Shown in pieces: positions 1 to 8,070 of a stretch of 64,000 bases of DNA (its first letter is position 1; the number at the start of each line of letters is the position of its first letter). The stretch comes from Trochalopteron elliotii (Eukaryota; Chordata; Aves; Passeriformes; Leiothrichidae). Where the stretch lies: contig JANPWX010000161.1 of the NCBI GenBank assembly GCA_024734555.1, forward strand, positions 169,172 through 233,171, given 5' to 3'. A model generated the notes under the pieces. That model did not search any database, had not been told where the DNA came from, and was given only the letters and a program-made list of their open reading frames with translations. The position numbers and the translations under genes are program-made.

Positions 1-170
1 AGGAAAGGAAAGGAAAGGAAAGGAAAGGAAAGGAAAGGAAAGGAAAGGAAAGGAAAGGAAAGGAAAGGAAAGGAAAGGAAAGGAAGAAGGAAAGAAGAAA
101 GGAAAGGAAGAAGGAAAGAAGAAAGGGAAAGGGAAAGGAAGAAGAAAAGGAAAGGGGAAAGGAAAATGCA
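1..170. repeat. Polypurine (GGAAA)n microsatellite at window edge
   Basis: About 85 bases of near-perfect AGGAA/GGAAA pentamers open the window and then decay into GAAGGAAA-type variants up to about position 166. Only A and G occur on the + strand until the ATGCAG at about 165. The array is cut by the window start, so its full length is unknown. Confidence 0.95.
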
Positions 171-2420
171 GTCTCTCTGAGATCCCCACCAGGTGATGTG
201 ACCTCCAGCTGCGCCAGCACAGCTGGGTGGCCCGTGTCCTCAGCTGTGCCCTGGGCTGAGCAGGGAGGACCACGCTGCTCCCAGCCACTGTGCAGCTGAA
301 AGCACAAGTGCCAATGTTTTTGTAGTTGAACATCCCCTCTCTAATTCAGTTTGGCCGTTCTCAGTGCCCTGTGGCCGTGGTTTTATCCAGATTATCTCTC
401 CACAGCAGGAGCAAACAGTGAACTTCCTGACTTTTATTGCTTTTAGAATGAAGTTTGGGAGGTGAGAGCTTCTGGAGGCTTCATTTTAATGTGTTGGAAG
501 CCTGCTGTGTGTCACAGTGCAGTGGTTTCTTGCAACTCCTGTATCAAATACATCCCTGCTCCTATGGCAGGGATGGCAGGACTGTCCCATGTCCCTGCTG
601 CATCCCAGTGACACCCCAGAGACAGGGACAGTGAGCATCAGCTGGGATCACCTGTGGGAAACCACGTGTGGGACCACAATGGGGGTCAATACAGATGGAT
701 ATGCTGTTTTCCTTTGCTATTTTTAACCCCTAATTGTCATTAGTGGAGGTGTGAAGTCATCTTCTGCCCTCGGCTGTTAACAGGGAGCTGTGTGGCAACT
801 TGGGTTTATTCCCAGAAAAGGGTTGATTTGCAGCTGGAAGGGCTCAGAGGCACTGAAACCTGAAGGGTGCCTACAAGAAAAATGGAGAGGAGCTATTCTT
901 GAGGGCCTGGAGTGACAGGATAAAGGAGAGTGGCTTCACACTGACAGAGTAGGTTTAGGTTAGTTATTATGAAAAAATTCAGCCCTGTGAAGGTGTTGAG
1001 GCCCTGGCACAGGGTCCCCAGAGAAGCTGTGGCTGCTCCATCCCTGGAAGTGTCCAAGGCCAGCTTGGACAGGGCTTGGAACAGCCTGGGATAGTGGAAG
1101 GTGTCCCTGCCTTTGTCAGGGGAGTTGGAATGAGATTAATTTAAAGGGTTTTTTGCCACCCAGGCCGTTTTGTGACACACACACACACACAGACACAGAG
1201 GTTCTGTGTCATTAACAAAATGCAGGCTCGAGGCAGGGCTGCTGCCTGGCTCCATGGTCCTGGCTCTGGCTGTGCCTCTTCCCAGCACAGCCCAAGCTGT
1301 GGGCTCCCACCAGCAGGGGCAGGGCTGGCACTTAAACAGCAGAAGCCAAATTGCATCAGCCAATATGGTGTTTTCCCCATTAATTCAGATTTTGGGTAAA
1401 AATGGAGTGTTTGTTTTCAGTGTGTGAGGAGGGGGCCAAAGGCCAGAGGAGGGGCAGGTGCCCTGGTGGCAGATGCTCTGTACCTGGCATGTGGCATCCC
1501 TCGAGCACCCTCGTTAGCGTGAAACCTCATCAGCTTTCCTTAACAAAATGTTCTGGCATCCTCCCTTCTCTCCTTGTCACTTCTCCAGAGGGAACGTGGC
1601 TTGTTCTGCTGGCAGCGTGAGCCCTGTTTACTTGGGCGGAGGCAGAGCTAATTATTTCTATTTATTTCCTCAAAACTTTCTCGGTGTTTTGTTTGAGGGC
1701 TCTGCCTGAGCTTTTCCACTTGCCCCCCAAGCCTGGGAGTCAGCTGGAGTGGGGGATGCACTGGGAAGCAGCAGCAGAGCCAGGGTGTGTGTGGATGCTG
1801 GACCTTCCCTTGGGATTTATCCTCATTTGCTCTTGGCTAATTGTCCTCAGGCATGGTTGAAACCTGGGGTGTTCACGCTTGGTGTGCGTGAAATCCTCCT
1901 GTCCTGGCCAAGGAAATGTTTAGGAAAGGAATAGGGCTAATGGCTGTTTAAAAAAAAAAAAAAATTAAAAAATCAAAACAAACAGAAGCTAGACAAAATC
2001 TAACCAAACAAAAAACCAAAACACAAGGCTCCCAAACCACAGGAAAAAGAAAACTAAAATGAAAAAAAAGCCCCCCAAACCCAAGGAAACCTGGAGTTAA
2101 GCTTTAAGACGGGAGGGTTAAACATGAGCAGAGCAATATGAGAAAGAATAGCAGAAGTTGGTGAAAATTAGATATGATGAAGGTGTCCAGAACTGACTTG
2201 AAGAAGTAATTAATGCTCCTAAAAAAAGTCGCACGGGTAAGCAAAGTAGTGGAGTGAAGGATCCGTTTATAGCTCTCAGTGGGAGCAGCCAAACTCGTCT
2301 TATCAATGTGATAATTAATTTGCTGAGGCTCTTGCTGGCAGTTGCCTTTTTCTTTCCGGAGAACTTGCCAAGGGCTGAGTATCCCTTGGGCTGGACTGGT
2401 TTAAATTTGAGGGTGGCTTT
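171..2420. other. Non-coding stretch left of the inverted repeat
   Basis: I see no exon with convincing splice sites or protein similarity here. It holds one CR1 fragment (listed separately), a short (CA)n run at 1178-1195 and an A-rich, low-complexity patch at about 1950-2090. It may be intron of the unidentified gene whose exon lies at 3781, or intergenic sequence. Confidence 0.5.
850..1150 (+). mobile_element. CR1 LINE 3'-end fragment, sense
   Basis: The segment follows the avian CR1 3' region in order: a GAGGGCCTGGAGTGACAGGA-type block, a TTAGGTTAG block, GAGGCCCTGGCACAGG, CAGAGAAGCTGTGGCTGC, CATCCCTGGAAGTGTCCAAG and GGAAGGTGTCCCTGCC. It is 5'-truncated, as is usual for CR1, and has lost the last bases of the 3' terminus. 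The fragment is non-coding and clearly diverged. Confidence 0.85.
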
Positions 2421-2628
2421 GGGTGCCTTCTGTTTGCAGGGCAGCACCACAGACCTGAAGGAAATGGGATGTTCCCCAGGGCCCTCCATCCCTTCCCATC
2501 ATGAGGAATGTCAGGCTTATTTTGACTAAGATGGAGGCCATGCACCGTGCTGTCCCCTCAGTTACTGTTAATTTTTTTCCCCCCTACATTTAATATATTT
2601 TTGCTTCTTCTGTGGTGTTCCCCAGCCT
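2421..2628 (+). repeat. Left arm of a ~205-bp inverted repeat
   Basis: This arm is the reverse complement of 3337-3541, with roughly a dozen substitutions and a few small indels (about 93 percent identity by eye). It starts at GGGTGCCTTCT and ends at TTCCCCAGCCT. The longest identical block contains GACCTGAAGGAAATGGGATG and CATCATGAGGAATGTCAGGC. The arms enclose a 708-bp loop. It does not match CR1 or the LTRs seen elsewhere in the window. Confidence 0.93.
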
Positions 2629-3336
2629 TTATCACAACCTCCCTTCTCACCTCCCTGTTTGCTCTGGAGGAGTTTCCAAATGATGCCCTGGGAAGGGGCT
2701 AAGATGATGATGTGCTCAGTTTGCTGCATGACTGGGGGATTTAAATCCTCCTTTTCCTTGCTGGGTTGGTTTCTCCTGCATTAGGGATGGAGTTAGGAAG
2801 GGCGTAATGTCCTTGGCTGCCTTCTGCTTTCTCTCTTCCCCTTTTTCACCTTCATTGTGGCAAACACTGGAAGGGGGATTTCTGGGACTGCCAAAGCAAA
2901 AAGTTTCCTGCATCACTAACATGCTGAACAGAGCTTTTCCAACATGAAAATAAAGCATTTCACCATGGCAAAGCTTTGGGTGCAGTCTTGGACACGAGCA
3001 TGTCCTGGCTGTGGGTGATCCCCTACTTTGCTTGGCCACGGAGCTCTGCTCTGTGTGGTGTTCCTGGCACTGTTCCCGTTCCTTTGGCTCCCATGTGCAG
3101 CTCCTGACTCAAAGCCATGCTGGCATTTCCCCATCCAGCCTCCTGAAGTGCTGCCTGTCTCTGGGGCTGCCTGGCTGTCCCTTGAGTGTGGGGCTGGAGG
3201 GGGATCTGCCAGGGGTGGCCCACAGAGAAAAAACAACCAAATGGAAGGAGCCCAGGGTGGTTTGATTCAGGTGTCCCAAATCTCTTTTCTCATCTTGTCA
3301 AGCTGTGCTGCTTCAGGAAGGGCTGGCTATGGGGTC
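2629..3336. other. Loop between the inverted-repeat arms
   Basis: This is 708 bp of unique-looking sequence between two long inverted arms. No convincing open reading frame, splice-flanked exon or recognisable repeat is visible, so nothing suggests a transposase. Confidence 0.5.
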
Positions 3337-3541
3337 AGGCTGGGGAACACCACAGCAGAAGCAAAAATAAATTAAAAAGGGGGGGAAAAATTAGCAGTAG
3401 CTAAGGGGACAGCACAGAGCATGGCCTCCATCCTAGTCAAAATAAGCCTGACATTCCTCATGATGGGAAGGGATGGAGGGCCCTGGGGAACATCCCATTT
3501 CCTTCAGGTCTGTGGTGATGCCCTGTAAATAGAAGGCACCC
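3337..3541 (-). repeat. Right arm of a ~205-bp inverted repeat
   Basis: Reverse-complement partner of 2421-2628. The outer end is GAAGGCACCC and the inner end is AGGCTGGGGAACACC. No target-site duplication is evident outside the two arms. The pair could therefore be a local inverted duplication, or a transposon with long terminal inverted repeats whose target duplication has decayed. Confidence 0.93.
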
Positions 3542-3780
3542 ACTACAGAGCTGCAGGTTCAAGAGGTTCAGGGATGCCCAAATTGGGAAGGATGAGGGAG
3601 GTAGGAGGTGCTGTGTGTCCAGTGACGGGGATCCAGTGATGTGTGTCCTGGTGTGAGAGGGCCCAGCCCAACCAACCGAGGAGAAACGGGACTCTTGCTT
3701 GATGTGGGAGGACGGGGAGGGAATTATGGGGCAAACAGAGCGACCCCCCCTGAGCCTCCCTCTGTCTTATCCCCCTGCAG
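3542..3780 (+). other. Intron sequence before the upstream-gene exon
   Basis: This is the short stretch between the inverted repeat and the exon at 3781. It ends in a pyrimidine-rich tract and a consensus acceptor (TCTTATCCCCCTGCAG). No other feature is seen. Confidence 0.55.
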
Positions 3781-4213
3781 AGTGATGAGCCACAGCAGCA
3801 GCAGCAGCAGCGATGCTGGGATTCGGGACGTGCTCCGTGGGCGCTCCGGCGAGGGGGGCTGAGCTGGACGCCGCCTCGTCCCGCTGCATCCTGGCCCTGC
3901 CCGAGGAGGAGACGTGGCGTCAGCACCGCCTGGGCCTCATGCAGAACACCCAATCCTGCAACCTGCTGGAGCCCCAGAGCCTGGCCCAGGCCCTGGTGTC
4001 CCGCGCCGCCTCCTTCGACGCGCTGTACGATTCCCGGGGCCGGGATGGGGACGCGGACGCCGGCGCCGCCCTGGGCCTGGGCCCGCTGGTGCCCGTCAGC
4101 CCCGAGCTGATCAAGCGCCGGCGGGGAGGGCTCATCGAGCAGAGGGACATCATCAAGGCACATCAGGCACACAAGATGCAGAGCACGCCCCAGGCCAGGA
4201 GGAAGGAGTGGGA
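3781..4213 (+). CDS. Internal coding exon of an unidentified conserved gene, with an apparent +1 frameshift
   Basis: The exon is bounded by a good acceptor (CCCCCTGCAG, ending 3780) and a consensus donor (GTAAGT at 4214). Reading from 3782 gives a serine run encoded by six AGC codons and then DAGIRDVLRGRSGEG, which hits a TGA at 3860. The frame one base later continues without stops for about 118 codons, rich in Leu, Arg and Glu, ending in a basic, protein-like segment (ELIKRRRGGLIEQRDIIKAH, then STPQARRKEWE). Switching frames at the six-G run 3853-3858, by treating it as one base too long, joins the two parts smoothly and gives a 432-nt exon. Codon use and third-position GC (for example GACGCGGACGCCGGCGCC) look like real coding sequence. 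I do not recognise the family with certainty. KIAA1614, which lies upstream of CACNA1E in human 1q25, is a weak guess from synteny. The product could equally be a pseudogene, or the extra G a sequencing error. No other exon of this gene was found. Confidence 0.6.
3853..3858 (+). other. Six-G homopolymer, site of reading-frame break
   Basis: Upstream coding sequence is open in the frame of 3782 and downstream coding sequence is open in the frame of 3813. The only place where both are plausible is this G6 run. One G fewer restores a single frame across the exon. Confidence 0.55.
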
Positions 4214-4217
4214 GTAA

Positions 4218-4222
4218 GTACC
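4218..4222 (+). repeat. Target-site duplication GTACC, left
   Basis: Matches 4982-4986 exactly. Its first two bases are also the last two bases of the GTAAGT splice donor. Confidence 0.9.
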
Positions 4223-4981
4223 TGGCTTGGGTTGCAATGTGTAACCAAAACCGCGCGTTCTATTTCCATCTGCTGAAATCACTTGGGGAGGTGTTTTTCT
4301 TTATCTCTTGTATAACCCATTCCTCATAACTCCAGGGGGCAATTCTGTTACTGGGCCAGCTGTTAAAACCAGCTGGGGCAGTGTTCTTTATCTCTTCCAC
4401 AACCCATCCTCCCTCCAGGGGATATCTGCTGTCCATGGGCCATCCAGGCTCACTGCAGGGCTGATACAATTCCATCATCCCACGGGGAGATGCTCCACCC
4501 AGGGGGAGGAGCCCAGCATTCCTGCCTGGATAAAACCTGGGAGTCAGAACACCAGCACAGCCTGTTTGCACTGGATTCCCAGAGGGAGACTGGACCAATC
4601 TTGCCACCACTGGACCCTTCTACAGGATCATCTCTACTCCAACAGAACCTGGACAGAACCAATCTGTCACTCCAGGAGGATTTATTTGGACTGCTCCCAA
4701 CACCCTGACCAACAGGGTGTCAGGTCGTGTTCTGACTCTGTCAAGGTTTTCTAGGATTTTTGTTTGTTTGCTTGTTTGGGTTTTTTTTTCTTTTTTTGTG
4801 CTACTACTTTTGTATTTTTAATATTCCTAGTAAAGAACTGTTATTCCTATTCCCATATTTTTGCCTGAAAGCCCCCTTAATTGTAAAATTATAATAATTT
4901 GGAGGGAGAGGATTTACATTCTCCATTCCAAAGGGAGCTCCAGCTTTCCCTGGCAGACACCTGTCTTTCCAAACCAGGACA
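4223..4981 (+). mobile_element. Solo LTR of an endogenous retrovirus (ERVL-like), 5-bp target duplication GTACC
   Basis: A 759-bp element begins TGGCTTGGG and ends CCAGGACA, the TG...CA ends of a retroviral LTR. It is flanked by the perfect direct repeat GTACC at 4218-4222 and 4982-4986. A second copy of the same family lies inverted at 61960-62702. A TATA-like GGATAAAACC at about 4529 and an AGTAAAG polyadenylation-like signal at about 4830 suggest transcription on the + strand, though this orientation is inference. No internal retroviral genes follow, so it is a solo LTR. Five-base target duplications are typical of class III (ERVL-like) elements. It lies within the first bases of the intron after the exon ending at 4213. 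Confidence 0.9.
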
Positions 4982-4986
4982 GTACC
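4982..4986 (+). repeat. Target-site duplication GTACC, right
   Basis: Matches 4218-4222 exactly and directly abuts the CA end of the solo LTR. Confidence 0.9.
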
Positions 4987-5144
4987 AGAGAGCCCCCAGC
5001 CCAAGTGGGCAGCTGTGTGGTGTGGCAGTTCTGGCCTCTTTTTCTCTGCCAAGGTCGGGATTAACACATGGGAGTCGCAGCTCATGTTTGGACTTGGATG
5101 TTGATAATTTCTTATCCATATCACAGTCTCACAAGCCATGAGCT

Positions 5145-5440
5145 CTAAATAGGAAGTTAGAAAACAAAGGTAAAATGGAGTGCTTCTTTACCTCTACAAG
5201 GCCTTTTCAAGGACAATCTGTTCCTTTATGAAATGCCACCTGAATTATTTTTACCCTAAACCCAATAATTGACTACTTGAAGTCCTCCATGCAGACTCTA
5301 TGAACCAATTACAGAAAACCACCCAAACCCATGAAGAAGAAGGCAGAAGAAGGTGAAGAAGGACTCGGACAACGCCCAAAGTCCTCCATCTTGCCCCATA
5401 CATTACTGTGTGCTAAAACCCCAAATCTAACTTTTTCACC
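5145..5440 (-). mobile_element. Degenerate LTR-like repeat related to 7312-7671
   Basis: The block from AATTACAGAAAACCACCC through AAACCCATGAAGAAG and a following GAAGGTGAAGAAGGA tract is the reverse complement of 7390-7460. GGTAAAATGGAGT near 5170 matches the other end of that element. The outer ends cannot be fixed: TG at about 5084 and CA at about 5606 are possible, but no target duplication was found. It is a diverged member of the same family, in opposite orientation. Confidence 0.6.
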
Positions 5441-7023
5441 CTGTGAGATCACACAATACTATTCAAGCTACACACCCACAACCCCAGTGCCCTCACTCAA
5501 TTTTGGAAGTCTGTTCCATGGCCTCAGATCAAATGCAGTGCCTGCCTGAGGTCAGTGCCCCTCAGCACAGAAAGCCTGGAATTTTCAGCCTCCAGAATTC
5601 CAGCAGTGTGGGGCTGGTGGGAGGGACTGGGGGTGTCCTGTTGGCTCCCTGTGGAGCATCCAGCTTTGCTCCATCTCCTGGCACTGCTGAGTCAGGCTGT
5701 GTGGCTCTGGGCTGGAGGGTGGCATCCCGTGGGAATGGCGTGTCCTCCCAAATTGTGGGGTGGTAGGGGAAAGTGGCATGGAGAGGAAAGTTGGAAGCTC
5801 TCTCTTTTGTAAGTCCTCGAGGCAGTTTCCCTTGGCTGTATCTGGGTGTTTAGATACATTTGAGGCTGTTGTTTTTCTGCTGTTGCTGTGGCTTGACCCA
5901 GCTGTGAGGGGATTATCTGTAGGTAGGGTGGTTGGGGGCATTTTTGGTGGGACTTGTCCATGCTGAGCTAACAGCTGGACTTGATCTTACAGGTCTTTTC
6001 CAACCTCAATGATTCCATAATTTGTATTTAATTCTAAAAAGCATCCAAGCCTTCCTGAATCCGAGCAAGCTGGGCCATTAACAAACCTGAGAAAGCAGAA
6101 GTGTTGGACAGAGTTAGAACCCACCGGTTTTATTTATTATTTTCCTTTAATTAACTTCTTCTCATCATTTGCCGTGGTGCTGTGAGAAAAGCCCAGCTCC
6201 AAGTCCTGGATTAGCCTCTCTCACCCCACACTCACTATGTGACAAGGCTGCAGCCACGTGCTCCAGTCCCACATTTAAAGGACAAGCTTCCCCTCCCTGT
6301 GTGTGCTCAGCAATCAGCAAGATTGCCTGGGATCAGCTGTTTCAGCACATCCTACTCCACTATCCCTGGTCTGGAGCAGTTCCCTGCCTCCAGAACTTGA
6401 TTTGGGGTATAGTGTTTAATAAAATACCCAATGGAGATGGGTATTAATTAGATGTGGAACGTTGCTTTGGCAAGATCTAGGCCGTGTGAAGCTGGTAAGG
6501 GTTTCTTTGGGGTGGTTTCCATGATAAAACCACTCGTGATGAAGCTGCTCCTGCTTTCTTTTGGAGAGCAGCCCATTGCTGAGGCTCTCCCCTCAGCTCT
6601 GTGCTCCTCCCTTTGTGCCCAGGGAACCTCCTGGGTGGCCACTCAGGCAGCTTTGCAGGGGAAATAAGTTGCCATATGGGCTCGGCAGGCGCCGGGTGCC
6701 TCGTTATCTATTGCAGCCCACTGGGGATGCCAGATGAATAAATCATGGCAGGGCAGGAAGCTGAGGGGTGGCCTCCTTAATTGTCTAATTAAGGGCCTGC
6801 AGCTCCACAGCTCTGCTTGGTGGCAGGAATGTGGAGCTGGAGCCCTTCCTGCTCCTGGTAGTGGTGAGATGTGCCCCCTTGGCTGTCCTCAGTTGCTCCA
6901 TCCAGCAGCTGCTCAGACACAGACACAAACACAGTTATTTCTTGTCTTTAACACAGTGGGAATGCTCAAGCAGCAGTGCTGGGTGCTGCCATCCCAATGT
7001 GGTTTAATAGGATGTTTCCCCAG
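5441..7023. other. Non-coding stretch
   Basis: Apart from a short CR1 tail (5952-6018) I see no gene or repeat. A/T-rich patches with TTAATTGTCTAATTAAGGGC near 6778 resemble homeodomain-type sites or conserved non-coding sequence, but nothing decisive can be said. Confidence 0.4.
5952..6018 (+). mobile_element. CR1 3'-terminal fragment, sense
   Basis: GCTGGACTTGATCTTACAGG followed by TCTTTTCCAACCTCAATGAT and TCCATAA is the extreme 3' end of an avian CR1 element. Only about 65 bp remain. Confidence 0.75.
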
Positions 7024-7225
7024 GCTGGAAGGGTCCTGTCTTTGCATTTCCCAGCTCCTAGGTGATTTGGTTTGTCATTTCATTCTGCTTTGTGATGGTT
7101 TTCTGGGAAGCTGGAAGGGTCCCAAGCTGGAAGGGTCCTGTCTTTGCATTTCCCAGCTCCTGGGTGATTTCATCTGTCATTTCATCCTGCTTTATGACTG
7201 TTTTCTGTGATGCTGGGGAGGACAA
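7024..7225 (+). repeat. Tandem duplication, two ~102-bp units
   Basis: The unit starting GCTGGAAGGGTCCTGTCTTT at 7024 recurs at 7126, a period of 102 bp. It shares GCATTTCCCAGCTCCT, GTGATTT, TGTCATTTCAT and TTTTCTG with a few substitutions. A partial third start (GCTGGAAGGGTCCC) lies at about 7110. The function is unknown. Confidence 0.9.
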
Positions 7226-7311
7226 TGGGCTCTGCTGACCCATGGAGGACCAGAGAGCCCCACTCCCAGCCTCTGCCAGGCCCCTTCCTGGGAAGCTGGT
7301 GAGCACCAAGG

Positions 7312-7671
7312 TGTTGGAATTCTGGAAACTTAGATTTTAAGATTTTGGTATATAGTAATGTCTGTGAAGCAATATAGAGAATTTGAGACATTGTCTAAAT
7401 CCTTCTTCTTCACCTTCTTCTTCCTCCTTCTTCATGGGTTTGGGTGGTTTTCTGTAATTGGGTGAAAAAGGTCCCCATTGCCGGCCTTGGGTGATCATTA
7501 TTGGGTCAGAAATATAAATAATATAGGTGTCACCTTGTCATTGGGTAATTAGCACTTAAATAACCTTGGAAAGAGTTAGAGGTACTCCATTTTACCTCTG
7601 TTCTCTAATTTGCTTCACACACGTTACTATATACTAAAATCTTCAAATCTTAAGTTTCCAGAATTCCAGCA
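7312..7671. mobile_element. LTR-like element with 6-bp target duplication and long terminal inverted repeats
   Basis: A 360-bp element starts TGTTGGAATTCTGG and ends CCAGAATTCCAGCA. It is flanked by the direct repeat CCAAGG at 7306-7311 and 7672-7677. TG...CA ends and a 6-bp duplication fit an ERVK-type LTR. Unusually, the first and last ~70 bp are close inverted complements: both read TGYTGGAATTCTGGAAACTT inwards, then an AAGATTTT...AGTATATAGTAA block, then GTGTGAAGCAA or GTCTGTGAAGCAA. That arrangement is also what a small non-autonomous DNA transposon would show. It is related to 5145-5440. No coding capacity is visible. Confidence 0.8.
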
Positions 7672-7771
7672 CCAAGGGGCTTGATCTGCTCCTTTCCCAG
7701 ACTTCTGTGCCCTGCTTAACCCACCAGCCTGCAAAAACCACATGCCAGAGGTTCCTGCTTTAACATCAGAC

Positions 7772-8070
7772 TCAAACATCAGGAGGAGAGGGACTTTTGA
7801 TAAGGGCATGCAGTGGCAGGATGAGGGAGAATGGCTTTAAACTGAAAATGAGTGGGTTTAAGGTTAGGAATTCTTCACTGTGAGGGTGGGGAGGCCCTGG
7901 CACAGGTTGCCCAGAGAAGCTGTGGCTGCCCCATCCCTGGAAGTGTTCAAGGCCAGGTTGGATGGGGCTTGGAACAACCTGGTTTAGTGGAAAGTGTCCC
8001 TGCATGTAGCAGGGAGGCTGAAACAAGATGATCTTTAAGGTACCTTCCAATCCAAACTATTCTATCCTTG
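7772..8070 (+). mobile_element. CR1 LINE 3'-end fragment, sense
   Basis: This is a well-preserved run of the CR1 3' region: GATAAGGGCATGCAGTGGCA, then GGCCCTGGCACAGGTTGCCC, CAGAGAAGCTGTGGCTGCCC, TTCAAGGCCAGGTTGGATGG, GATGATCTTTAAGG and a CCTTCCAATCCAAACTATTC terminus. Confidence 0.92.
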
